Notes: a model not told the origin generated them from the sequence alone. A stretch of 17,478 nt of DNA from Candidatus Agrococcus pullicola (GCA_019115685.1 DXDC01000007.1:1-17478), one strand, 5' to 3'. Shown: positions 1 to 7,604, counted from the first letter of the stretch. Translations and numbers: made by a program.

Positions 1-47
1 TTGCGGACGACCTGTTCCGGGGTGTGACGCTTCCTGCTGTTCGACAT
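1..47 (-). CDS. IS3-family transposase OrfA, N-terminal fragment
   Basis: The minus strand from ATG at 47 reads MSNSRKRHTPEQVVRK before leaving the window. This opening (Ser/Arg-rich start, then the H-T-P-E-Q-V-V-R-K block that begins the helix-turn-helix) is characteristic of the small OrfA DNA-binding subunit of IS3-family transposases. Only 15 full codons are visible, so completeness and the presence of OrfB cannot be judged. The assignment rests on recognising the motif and not on any domain coverage. Confidence 0.65.
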   Translation of the reverse strand, partial: MSNSRKRHTPEQVVR

Positions 48-125
48 GATCTGACCAGTCTCCCTGCCCACAACCGCGGGCGACAGGACGACTCTCAGAA
101 CCACCGGACCTACGAAACGGGGTCA
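1..125 (-). mobile_element. End of an IS3-family insertion sequence (partial)
   Basis: The minus strand holds the first codons of an IS3-type OrfA (see the CDS at 1-47), preceded by about 80 bases with no gene. Read on the minus strand, this leader begins near position 125 with TGACCCCGTTTCG. A TG start fits the TG...CA termini usual in IS3 elements, but the exact outer base could be anywhere in 125-130, where TGGGC precedes it. The element would lie about 40-45 bp past the stop of the CstR-like gene. The rest of the element, its other end and any target duplication are outside the window. Confidence 0.6.
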
Positions 126-170
126 GCCCAATGTGATGGAAATCCCCGCGGGTTAGGTTGAGGCCGACGG

Positions 171-467
171 CTAGGCGAGCGTGAGAAAGAGTTTCTCGAG
201 TTCGTCTTGATCGGGGGCGCCCTCCGTGCCTGGGTGGTTCAAGCATTCTTTCAACGCGCTGGAGATCACAAGGAACCCCGCCCGGTCGAGCGCCTTGGAG
301 ACGGCGGAGAGCTGCTGCACCACATCGCGGCAGTGCGCGTCCTGCTCCACCGCGGCGATGACCGCGGCGAGCTGCCCGTGTGCACGACGCAAGCGGTTCA
401 CCACTTTGCGCTTCGCCTCCGCATCATGCTGAGCAGGAATAGGGTCTGCTGTTGTCTCATGCCCCAT
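171..467 (-). CDS. CsoR/CstR-family (DUF156) repressor, probably persulfide-sensing
   Basis: A 98-aa all-helical regulator of the CsoR/RcnR/FrmR family, which represses divergent detoxification genes and leaves DNA when its cysteines bind metal or become persulfidated. The conserved start of the fold is visible (RLRRAHGQLAAV, about residues 25-36). The two sensor cysteines are C46 (HCRDVVQQL) and C75 (ALKECL), 29 residues apart as in Cu-sensing CsoR and in CstR. The residue four before C75, a Cu-ligand His in CsoR, is Ala71, so copper sensing looks unlikely and CstR-type persulfide sensing likely. I chose ATG at 467 because AAGGAGG at 476-482 lies 8 nt upstream; the GTG at 485 would put the ribosome site inside the gene. 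It is divergent from a persulfide dioxygenase operon, which supports the role. Confidence 0.85.
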   Translation of the reverse strand: MGHETTADPIPAQHDAEAKRKVVNRLRRAHGQLAAVIAAVEQDAHCRDVVQQLSAVSKALDRAGFLVISSALKECLNHPGTEGAPDQDELEKLFLTLA

Positions 468-504
468 GACCTCTGCCTCCTTCACTGTGTTGAAACGACC
501 TGGC

Positions 505-567
505 TTGACGAACAGGATACCCCCACGGGTATAGTTAATCTATTCCGCATGATACCCCCTGGGGTAT
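505..567 (+). promoter_or_regulatory. Divergent promoter region with two tandem CsoR/CstR-type operators
   Basis: Two 16-bp sites share the same outer halves: ATACCCCCACGGGTAT at 517-532 and ATACCCCCTGGGGTAT at 552-567, centres 35 bp apart. This ATACCC...GGGTAT form with a G/C tract is typical of operators of the CsoR family. On the plus strand TTGACG (505-510) and TATAGT (530-535) make a plausible promoter with a long 19-bp spacer. The first operator overlaps it and the second lies just ahead of the ribosome site of the first operon gene. Binding by the CstR-like repressor would be expected to shut off the sulfur operon and probably its own gene. Confidence 0.75.
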
Positions 568-587
568 CTAGAACCAAGGAGAGCGTG

Positions 588-773
588 ATGTGTCGAGCGA
601 CGACCTGCCGAACCTGCAGGAAGACGACCTGGGCGGGATGCGGGCAGCATGTCGCGATGGTGAAGGCGGGCGTGCCCGCATCGGACTGGTGCAACGGCAA
701 GCACACTCAGGCGCAAATCGATGCCGCGAAGGCAAACCGGGGCGGGTTCTTCTCCCGCCTGTTCGGCCGCTAA
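588..773 (+). CDS. Small Cys-rich protein (61 aa), first gene of the sulfur operon
   Basis: The start is ATG 588 with AAGGAG at 576-581, 6 nt upstream. The protein has C2, C7, C10, C18, H21 and C35 in a CxxC ... TWxGCGxH ... GVP...C arrangement, which looks like a small zinc-binding or redox-active knuckle. A basic tail ends in GGFFSRLFGR. I recognise the pattern from unnamed short bacterial proteins but know no function. Positions 1-38 align without gaps to the 38-aa protein at 1229-1345. It sits immediately after the tandem operators and 26 bp before thioredoxin, so it should be induced together with persulfide-handling enzymes. A role as a thiol/persulfide carrier, zinc protein or thioredoxin partner is only inference. 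Confidence 0.75.
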   Translation: MCRATTCRTCRKTTWAGCGQHVAMVKAGVPASDWCNGKHTQAQIDAAKANRGGFFSRLFGR

Positions 774-799
774 ACCGCAGAGAAGGAACGGAACAGGCA

Positions 800-1174
800 A
801 TGGCTACGAGGAATCTGACGCTGGACACCTTCGAGGGTGCCGTGAACGGTGATGGCATCGTGTTCGTCGATTTCTGGGCGGCGTGGTGCGGGCCGTGCCG
901 GGCATTTGCCCCCACCTTCGAGCGCGCCTCCGAGCAGCATCCAGACATTGTGTTCGGCAAGGTTGACACCGAGGCCGAGCAGCAGCTCGCAGCGAGCTTC
1001 CGCATCAGCTCGATCCCGACTCTCATGGTGTTCCGCGACGGGATCATGGTCTACGCCCAGCCTGGGGTTCTCCCTCCTGCGCAGCTTGACCAGCTCATCC
1101 AGGGCGCCCGTGACCTCGATATGGACGACGTGCGTCGGCAGATCGCCGAGCGCGGCACGCAGCCCGCCTCCTGA
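800..1174 (+). CDS. trxA: Thioredoxin
   Basis: A 124-aa thioredoxin, a cytoplasmic dithiol reductant for disulfides and persulfides. The active site WCGPC (C30, C33) is present, and so is the cis-proline loop SSIPTL (P73). There is a C-terminal extension of about 15-20 residues (DLDMDDVRRQIAERG and beyond) past the usual end of about 108 aa. AGAAGGAA (781-788) precedes the ATG. It lies between two paralogous Cys-rich mini-proteins and upstream of a persulfide dioxygenase/rhodanese. This context suggests a dedicated thioredoxin that releases sulfide or sulfane sulfur from protein persulfides or recycles the rhodanese. It is probably not the housekeeping thioredoxin, which usually sits beside thioredoxin reductase. 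Confidence 0.93.
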   Translation: MATRNLTLDTFEGAVNGDGIVFVDFWAAWCGPCRAFAPTFERASEQHPDIVFGKVDTEAEQQLAASFRISSIPTLMVFRDGIMVYAQPGVLPPAQLDQLIQGARDLDMDDVRRQIAERGTQPAS

Positions 1175-1228
1175 AACCGGCTGAGATCCACTCATCCATC
1201 CAGCACATCGTCAGAAAGGACCCTCATT

Positions 1229-1345
1229 GTGTGCGCACGAATCACCTGCTCTGCCTGCGGCAGGCCCACCTGGACCGGCTGCGGCGAGCACATCGAGGAT
1301 GCCCTCTACGGCGTACCCGAGGCCGACCGCTGCACCTGCAACTGA
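1229..1345 (+). CDS. Very small Cys-rich protein (38 aa), paralogue of the 61-aa protein
   Basis: The frame GTG 1229 to TGA 1343-1345 encodes 38 aa with C2, C7, C10, C18, H21, C35 and C37. AGAAAGGA (1213-1220) lies 8 nt upstream of the GTG, a convincing ribosome site. Every Cys/His of the 61-aa protein at 588-773 has an exact positional match here, along with TW (14-15), GCG (17-19) and GVP (28-30). This protein adds a terminal RCTC and lacks the basic tail. The conserved spacing and the ribosome site argue strongly for a translated gene despite its size. Function is unknown; a zinc knuckle or a persulfide-accepting thiol cluster is possible. Confidence 0.75.
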   Translation: MCARITCSACGRPTWTGCGEHIEDALYGVPEADRCTCN

Positions 1346-1382
1346 CTCCTGAATCACTACATCACTCGAGAAAGAACTGATC

Positions 1383-2801
<1,419 letters not shown>

Positions 2802-2822
2802 CCGGCGCACTCAGGAGTCCGA

Positions 2823-3614
2823 GTGGAACCCCATCTGATCGTCATCGCGCTCGCTCTGGCGGCGCTGGTCGGCGTGTCCCTCGGGCTCCTGGGCGGCGGC
2901 GGATCGATCCTCACTGTCCCGATCCTCGCATATGTGATGGGGATGGAACCGCGCGAGGCGATCGCCGCGTCTCTCTTCATCGTCGGCGCTACCAGCGCGG
3001 TCGGCATGATCGGCCACGCCAGATCGGGACGTGTGCGCTGGAAGACCGGGGCCCTGTTCGGTATCGCGGGCATGGCCGGCGCGTTCGCGGGCGGCCTGCT
3101 CGGCGGGTTCATCCCCGGGGTGGTGCTCATGATCCTGTTCGCCATCATGATGATCGTCACCGCGACCGCCATGATCCGCGGTCGCAAGGATCGCGGCGGC
3201 GCGGCGCGCGCTGCGGATCACCCGAGGCCGATCTTGCGCATCCTCATCGACGGGCTGCTCGTCGGCATCGCCACGGGCCTCGTCGGTGCGGGTGGTGGCT
3301 TCCTCATCGTCCCCGCGCTCAACCTGCTCGGCGGCCTGCCCATGGCGATCGCGGTGGGCACCTCGTTGCTCGTGATCGCGATGAAGTCGTTCGCGGGACT
3401 CGGCGGCTACCTGTTGTCGGTGCAGCTGCACTGGCCGATCGTGCTCGCTTTCACGGCGACCGCCGTCGCGGGGTCGTTCGCGGGCGTCGCCCTGGCCGGG
3501 CGCATCCCCGGACGCGCGCTCCGTAAAGGGTTCGGCGTGTTCGTGCTCGTAATGGGAGCCTTCGTGCTCGTCCAAGAAGCCCCTGCGTTCCTGTCCTTGT
3601 TCACCTCAGCCTGA
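2823..3614 (+). CDS. TauE/SafE-family sulfite/sulfur-compound exporter
   Basis: A 263-aa inner-membrane permease of the TauE/SafE (DUF81) family with about eight hydrophobic segments. The family's internal duplication shows as GLLGGGGSILTVPIL near residues 20-35 and GLVGAGGGFLIVPAL near residues 155-170. The start is GTG 2823, with AGGAG at 2813-2817, 21 bp after the stop of the persulfide dioxygenase gene. The family exports sulfite, sulfoacetate or thiosulfate-like anions. Placed behind an enzyme that makes sulfite or thiosulfate, removal of those products is the natural reading. Substrate specificity cannot be read from the sequence. Confidence 0.9.
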   Translation: MEPHLIVIALALAALVGVSLGLLGGGGSILTVPILAYVMGMEPREAIAASLFIVGATSAVGMIGHARSGRVRWKTGALFGIAGMAGAFAGGLLGGFIPGVVLMILFAIMMIVTATAMIRGRKDRGGAARAADHPRPILRILIDGLLVGIATGLVGAGGGFLIVPALNLLGGLPMAIAVGTSLLVIAMKSFAGLGGYLLSVQLHWPIVLAFTATAVAGSFAGVALAGRIPGRALRKGFGVFVLVMGAFVLVQEAPAFLSLFTSA

Positions 3615-3631
3615 AACGGAAGACGCCTCCA

Positions 3632-4189
3632 ATGATCGCTGACGCCTCAAGCGCCGAAACCCGAGCCTCGCGCATCGGCCGAGTCGTCCCCGGGCACGCG
3701 ATCCCCGTCATCGACGAGCGGGCTGTGCGCGCGGCCGCGGGAATCATGTTCCTGCTGGGCGGGGCCGCATTCGCGACGGCGTTCTTCACCGGCTCGGCAC
3801 AGCCGCTGCAGCCCTTCGGCATGTTCTTCATGATCGACATGCTTTTGCGTGTGACCGCAGGTGACCGCTGGTCGCCCACGCTGATGCTCGGCCGCCTTGC
3901 GGTGAAAGGGCAGCGCCCGGAATGGGTCGGCGCACCGCAGAAGGAGCTCGCATGGTGGCTGGGCTTCGGCCTCGCCCTCGTCGCCTGCGCGAGCATGGGC
4001 CTGTTCGCGGCACCGCTCTGGATCCCCCTCGCGCTCTGCGGCTCCTGTCTCACTCTGCTCTTCCTCGAGACCGCGTTCGGCATCTGCGTCGGCTGCGCCC
4101 TACAGAGCCGTTTCAGCAAGCAACCGCCCAAGTACTGTCCGGGCGACACTTGCGATACGGGTTCCAGCACCCACTTTGCTGCGCCCTGA
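3632..4189 (+). CDS. DUF4395 multi-pass membrane protein with Cys-rich C-terminus
   Basis: A 185-aa protein with four hydrophobic stretches (about residues 33-54, 60-75, 106-126, 129-150). A Cys-rich end follows: CVGC (C152, C155) and YCPGDTC (C169, C174), with C136 and C139 inside the last membrane segment. This is the layout of DUF4395 proteins, which often neighbour rhodanese or TlpA-type thiol genes. The cysteines suggest thiol or sulfane-sulfur relay at the membrane, but no biochemical role is known to me. It starts 17 bp after the TauE stop, so it is the last operon gene. Its TGA stop (4187-4189) is also the first three bases of a perfect inverted repeat, so the last residues could have been changed by insertion of that repeat. 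Confidence 0.82.
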   Translation: MIADASSAETRASRIGRVVPGHAIPVIDERAVRAAAGIMFLLGGAAFATAFFTGSAQPLQPFGMFFMIDMLLRVTAGDRWSPTLMLGRLAVKGQRPEWVGAPQKELAWWLGFGLALVACASMGLFAAPLWIPLALCGSCLTLLFLETAFGICVGCALQSRFSKQPPKYCPGDTCDTGSSTHFAAP

Positions 4190-4258
4190 CTCGCCCCGGC
4201 GTGTCCGGAGACTGATCCTTCCAAGGAATCCAATCTCCGGACACGCCGGGGCGAGTCA
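4187..4258. repeat. Perfect 25-bp inverted repeat, 72 bp in total (IS-end/MITE-like or bidirectional terminator)
   Basis: The left arm 4187-4211 begins TGACTCGCCCCGG and the right arm 4234-4258 ends CCGGGGCGAGTCA. The arms are exact reverse complements over 25 bases, separated by 22 nt that contain CCTTCCAAGG. The outer TG...CA bases resemble IS3-type termini. On the minus strand the loop reads like the ribosome-site leader at the start of an IS gene (TTCCTTGGAAGGATC). No U-tract follows on either side, which disfavours a canonical terminator. Still, a 25-bp stem between two convergent genes would very likely stop transcription in both directions. I see no 3-bp target duplication (ccc left, aaa right). 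Confidence 0.8.
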
Positions 4259-4294
4259 AAGGTAGGTACGAGATCGACGAGCGAACTGCGACTG

Positions 4295-5239
4295 CTATTT
4301 GTTGTCAGAGCGGCCGATGGGGCTCGTGCTGTTCTTGAACGCGTTGCGTGCTGCGGGCCAGCTGCTCGCATCAATGTGCAGAGCAGATCGAAGGTAGGCA
4401 GTGGTCATCTGTTGGATGATCGCAACTCGCTCTGGGTTCTCATCGGTGGTCTCGGCAACTTCGTATCCGACGATTCCGCCGAGGGAGTGCTCAGCTCCGT
4501 AGAAGCTGAGGAGGTCAGTAGCGCCGGGGCTGTGCGTGTAGGCATCGGTGAACCAGTCCGGTCCGCGGCTTGACATCTTGGACTGGTCACGGTCGCCCGC
4601 GATGACAAGGGTTGGCACTGTGAGTTCCTGAAACGAGGGACGCATGAACGGGAAGTTCGCCTGCGCGAACGGATGTAGATCATCGCCCCCGACACCGGTT
4701 GCGGCAAACAGGATGCCTGCCGTGACGCGACTGTCAGCCATACTCGAACCGACCTGGCCTGACTCATCGAAGATACGTGCACCGAGGAGTGTCTGCGCGG
4801 TCTGCGCACCCCACGAATGACCGGCGACAGCGACGCGGCTACGGTCGATGCGACCATCAAGGCCCGGTACCGCTTGTTCGATTGTGTCGAGTTGGTCCAG
4901 GATGCGTGTGAGGTCTGCGATTCGCTCGGTCCAGATCGTTGGGAACACGGGGTCGTTGAATCCGAATCCGTTGCGGCGCGAGTCCAGGTGCGTGGGCTGG
5001 ATCACAATGAACTCGCGGGAAGCCCAGAACGCGGTCAGGGGTGCATATCCGTCGAGGTTCCACCCGTTGCCGTGGGAGAACAACACGATCGGAAGGTTTG
5101 TGCCCGACGTCGGCGCAGAGATTCGGACGTCGAGCGGAACCGGTCGATCCGGGGCGGACAATCGAACGGGGGCGACTGAGATGACTGGATCACCATCTTT
5201 CACGATGTCGTCCAAAGCCTGGGTGAGTGATGAGACCAT
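4295..5239 (-). CDS. Alpha/beta-hydrolase, chlorophyllase/PAF-acetylhydrolase-like
   Basis: A 314-aa serine hydrolase without a signal peptide. The oxyanion-hole strand reads VLFSHGNGW (about 52-60). The nucleophile elbow is GHSWGAQ (S142), the acid lies in AGDRDQS (D216 or D218), and the histidine is in YGAEHSLGG (H251), so the full triad is present. The shape fits the chlorophyllase/dienelactone-hydrolase-like group, acting on esters or amides of unknown identity. AAAGGAAC lies 7-8 nt before the ATG. It is divergent from a TetR repressor and its promoter holds a palindrome, so it is probably induced by a ligand of that repressor. Base composition is visibly lower in GC than the flanking operons, consistent with transfer as a two-gene cassette. 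Confidence 0.85.
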   Translation of the reverse strand: MVSSLTQALDDIVKDGDPVISVAPVRLSAPDRPVPLDVRISAPTSGTNLPIVLFSHGNGWNLDGYAPLTAFWASREFIVIQPTHLDSRRNGFGFNDPVFPTIWTERIADLTRILDQLDTIEQAVPGLDGRIDRSRVAVAGHSWGAQTAQTLLGARIFDESGQVGSSMADSRVTAGILFAATGVGGDDLHPFAQANFPFMRPSFQELTVPTLVIAGDRDQSKMSSRGPDWFTDAYTHSPGATDLLSFYGAEHSLGGIVGYEVAETTDENPERVAIIQQMTTAYLRSALHIDASSWPAARNAFKNSTSPIGRSDNK

Positions 5240-5299
5240 CCGGGAGTTCCTTTCGAAGGGCGCACTCTGCGATACTTCTTATCGGAGCGCTGTTCCAAA

Positions 5300-5328
5300 A
5301 CAATACGGAACGTCGTTCCGTTATGCAA
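5300..5328 (-). promoter_or_regulatory. Hydrolase promoter with palindromic TetR-type operator in its spacer
   Basis: On the minus strand TTGCAT (5323-5328) and TATTGT (5300-5305) are separated by exactly 17 bp. A perfect palindrome ACGGAACGTCGTTCCGT (5305-5321; 8-bp arms, 1-bp centre) almost fills that spacer. A second inverted repeat, GTTCC-N10-GGAAC, covers 5292-5311 and shares the GGAAC half-site. Repressor bound here would block polymerase directly. The site is also 39 bp upstream of the tetR-type start, so autoregulation is likely. Confidence 0.75.
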
Positions 5329-5359
5329 GTGTGTGGCAGCGAGAGATGAGGATGAGCGC

Positions 5360-5959
5360 GTGACTGACGTTGAAGGGGAGCAGCAGCTAGACGGAGCGAC
5401 TGCGCACGTAGGCCGACCTCGTGCGAGTCAGCAAGCGCTCCTCGACGCGGCGGCAGCGGTGTTCGTGGCATCCGGCGTCGACGCTCCTGTGAGACAGATC
5501 GCAGAAAAGGCTGGCGTGGGGGTGGGAACGATCTACCGTCACTTCCCGACACGCTCAGAACTCGTCGTGGCCGTGTACCGACACCAGGTCGAGGCATGCG
5601 CAGACGCAGGTCCGCGCCTGCTGGCCGAGAGTGAGACTCCGGAAGTAGCACTACGAGCGTGGGTCGCACTGTTCGTGAACTTCCTCGTTACCAAACATGG
5701 GCTCGCAGGCGCTTTGCGCGCAGAGAATACAGAATCTGACGCGTTACACGCCTACTTCGTTGGGCGTCTCGTGCCTGTGTGCGGAACACTCCTGGACGCA
5801 GCAAGCGAATCCGTTGGTGCTGCTCCGACAGCCGATCCATACAACGTTCTCAAAGGCATCGGAAACCTCTGCATTGGCGCATCACACGATCCGAAGTACG
5901 ACGCCAGTCACCTCGTGCAGCTTCTGATCTCTGGAGTACTCACCCGAGGCGCTGAGTGA
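5360..5959 (+). CDS. TetR/AcrR-family transcriptional repressor
   Basis: A 199-aa regulator. The N-terminal helix-turn-helix spans about residues 23-64 (VRQIAEKAGVGVGTIYRHFPTR), the signature of TetR family DNA-binding domains. The remainder is a helical ligand-binding/dimer domain with no recognisable ligand motif. I chose GTG 5360 because GAGG (5348-5351) stands 8 nt upstream; an in-frame GTG at 5333 would add nine residues without a comparable site. It is divergent from the alpha/beta-hydrolase, and the palindrome at 5305-5321 between them is the expected operator. The lower GC content is shared with the hydrolase, so the two probably moved together. Confidence 0.9.
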   Translation: MTDVEGEQQLDGATAHVGRPRASQQALLDAAAAVFVASGVDAPVRQIAEKAGVGVGTIYRHFPTRSELVVAVYRHQVEACADAGPRLLAESETPEVALRAWVALFVNFLVTKHGLAGALRAENTESDALHAYFVGRLVPVCGTLLDAASESVGAAPTADPYNVLKGIGNLCIGASHDPKYDASHLVQLLISGVLTRGAE

Positions 5960-5974
5960 AGCGCCCTGAGTTTG

Positions 5975-6190
5975 ATGGAGACTCCTGACCTTGGAAACCA
6001 CGATGGAGGCATGTCGAGCGAACACGCCGGGAATCCGATGACGCGTCGCCGGCTGAATGTGGAGAAGGCCGCCGCTGTGAGGAAGGTGCGGACGTTGCCT
6101 GCGGCTGAGGAAGCGCTCAAGCGGGCTGCTGCGGGCGGCTCCGAGTGGCTACTGCAGCGCCACGACACCCGTGAGCCCTGGGCTGTGTGA
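5975..6190 (+). CDS. Doubtful short ORF (71 aa), unknown
   Basis: The frame from ATG 5975 to TGA 6188-6190 begins 15 bp after the tetR-type stop. It is rich in Arg, Ala and Glu (RRLNVEKAAAVRKVRTLPAAEEALKRAAAGGSEWLLQRHD) with helical character. No good ribosome site stands before ATG 5975. The internal ATG at 6011 has GGAGG only one base upstream, too close to be normal. After the stop the same frame stays open for about 50 further codons (WLIYAFSRTIVCRR...), which may be chance or a decayed gene. I recognise no family; it may be noncoding. Confidence 0.25.
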   Translation: METPDLGNHDGGMSSEHAGNPMTRRRLNVEKAAAVRKVRTLPAAEEALKRAAAGGSEWLLQRHDTREPWAV

Positions 6191-6545
6191 TGGCTCATCT
6201 ATGCGTTCTCACGCACGATCGTGTGCCGGCGGATCGCATCACCGTTCCGCATCGGTGGCGTCGCCAGGAGCGTATCGAGGCGGGCGACGTCTCTTCGCCA
6301 CGCGAACCCCGTCGTCTCGCTCGACGACTGCGATCGGCCGCCGAACTGATCGGAGTAGATCGCCACGCAGTGAGTTCAGTCTTGCCGTGATCGGGCGGCC
6401 TGCGTCGTCACTCCTCGGCAATGGGTGTATCGTTCCCTTCAACCCGACGATCGAGCGGAAACATCGCGCTCTAAGGAGGCGTCGGCAGCGCCGAGGCGGT
6501 GAAAGACCGTTCACCCACATCGACGTGAGGAAGTGAGCAGCCAGG
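6191..6545 (+). other. Gene-poor stretch upstream of the lacI-type gene
   Basis: No convincing gene is visible over 355 bp. Short open frames lack ribosome sites and read as Arg/Ser-rich low-information protein. Near the lacI-type gene there are two candidate control sites: GGTGTATCG at 6424-6432, the same nine bases as the arm of the inverted repeat at 14648-14679, and the inverted repeat at 6498-6515. The regulator's promoter should lie between about 6360 and 6500, but I could not fix a clear -35/-10 pair. Confidence 0.5.
6498..6515 (+). promoter_or_regulatory. Candidate autoregulatory operator of the LacI regulator
   Basis: GGTGAAAGACCGTTCACC has perfect 6-bp arms (GGTGAA/TTCACC) around six bases and ends 30 bp before the ATG of the lacI-type gene. 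Size and symmetry suit a LacI-family dimer site, but the centre is AC instead of the usual CG and the exact motif does not recur at the target operon. Confidence 0.35.
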
Positions 6546-7604
6546 ATGGCCGAGACCAACACCCCGGAGACGGCGCAGCGGCATCGCCGTGCGACGATCG
6601 CAGATGTCGCGGCGGCCGCCGGTGTCTCTCGTTCTGCCGTGTCGAAGGTGTTCAATGGAAACGGCCACATCTCGAAGGCGACGACCGAGCGCATTCGCGC
6701 GGCCGCTGCCGAGCTGGGGTGGTCGCCGAGCTCTTCTGCCGTCGCCCTCAGGAGCGCCCGCACCAACGCCATCGGCCTCGTGGTCTATCGCTCGCGCGAC
6801 GTGATCGCCATCCCGCCGATGTCGTCGGCGGTGATCGCCGGCATCGAGGCGGTGTTGAGTCCGCTCGATCTGGGCCTGTTGCTGTATCTCCGTGATCGGA
6901 ACCAGGAAGACGAACTCGCCTTCTACCGCCGGCTCACCTCGAGTCGTCGCGTGGACGGGATGATCCTCACCGACAGCGTCGTCGACGATCGCCGATTCGA
7001 GATGCTCGAACAGGCACGGATGCCGACGGTGCTGCTCGGGACACCGGCCGCACCGATTCCTTTCCGACACGTGGATGTCGACCCGCCGGGCGCGGGGATG
7101 GACGCTGCGGTCGCACACCTGATCCGTCACGGTCATATCCACATCGCGTATGTCGGCGGTGATGAGACGCGCGTGGCCGCGCACATCCGGCGTCAGGCCT
7201 TCGATGAGTCGGTCGCGCAGCATGATGGCATCGTCGGCACCGTCACGGTGACGAGCTACTCCCCAGACGAAGCAGCGCAGGAGACCCTGCGACTGCTCCG
7301 CTCGCCCGACCGTCCGACCGCGGTCGTCTACGCATCAGATCCCATGGCGATGGCAGGGATGCGCGCGGCGAAGCTCGACGGCTTCCGGGTTCCGGAGGAT
7401 GTCTCGATCGTCGGCTTCGACGGGTTGCCCATGGGGGAGTGGGTTGAGCCGCAACTCAGCACCGTCAAGCGCGACGGCGTGATGCGCGGTCGAGCGGTCG
7501 CGTGGGAGATCCTTGACGTGCTCGGAATGGCGCCGGGAGAACGCCCGGAACTGCACGCACCAGAACTCGTCATCAGGGGCAGCACCGCTCGGGCGCCCAA
7601 GTGA
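6546..7604 (+). CDS. LacI-family transcriptional regulator
   Basis: A 352-aa repressor. The N-terminal helix-turn-helix and hinge lie at about residues 15-70 (ATIADVAAAAGVSRSAVSKVF, then hinge SSSAVALR). A periplasmic-binding-protein-like sugar-sensing domain follows, with typical stretches RVDGMILTDS, VDPPGAGMDAAVAHLIRHGH, and VPEDVSIVGFDG. Length matches the family. It converges with a CUT1 sugar transporter/glycosidase operon, which is the obvious target. A half-site shared between its upstream region (6424-6432) and the inverted repeat at the operon promoter supports that link. The inducer is unknown and presumably derives from the transported glycan. The ribosome site is weak (GAGGAAG about 12 nt upstream). 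Confidence 0.93.
   Translation: MAETNTPETAQRHRRATIADVAAAAGVSRSAVSKVFNGNGHISKATTERIRAAAAELGWSPSSSAVALRSARTNAIGLVVYRSRDVIAIPPMSSAVIAGIEAVLSPLDLGLLLYLRDRNQEDELAFYRRLTSSRRVDGMILTDSVVDDRRFEMLEQARMPTVLLGTPAAPIPFRHVDVDPPGAGMDAAVAHLIRHGHIHIAYVGGDETRVAAHIRRQAFDESVAQHDGIVGTVTVTSYSPDEAAQETLRLLRSPDRPTAVVYASDPMAMAGMRAAKLDGFRVPEDVSIVGFDGLPMGEWVEPQLSTVKRDGVMRGRAVAWEILDVLGMAPGERPELHAPELVIRGSTARAPK

Noticed and set aside
143..153. Short palindrome CCCGCGGG after the CstR-like gene
   Set aside because: It has no loop and no U-tract, so I could not support a terminator.
568..1195. Long overlapping open frames on both strands across the mini-protein and thioredoxin genes
   Set aside because: They are Arg/Ser-rich shadows of the real plus-strand genes, a usual effect of high GC content, and they have no ribosome sites.
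2811..3575. A 254-aa minus-strand frame opposite the TauE gene
   Set aside because: Extremely charged, low-complexity (Glu/Arg/His/Asp) antisense shadow of a membrane protein gene.
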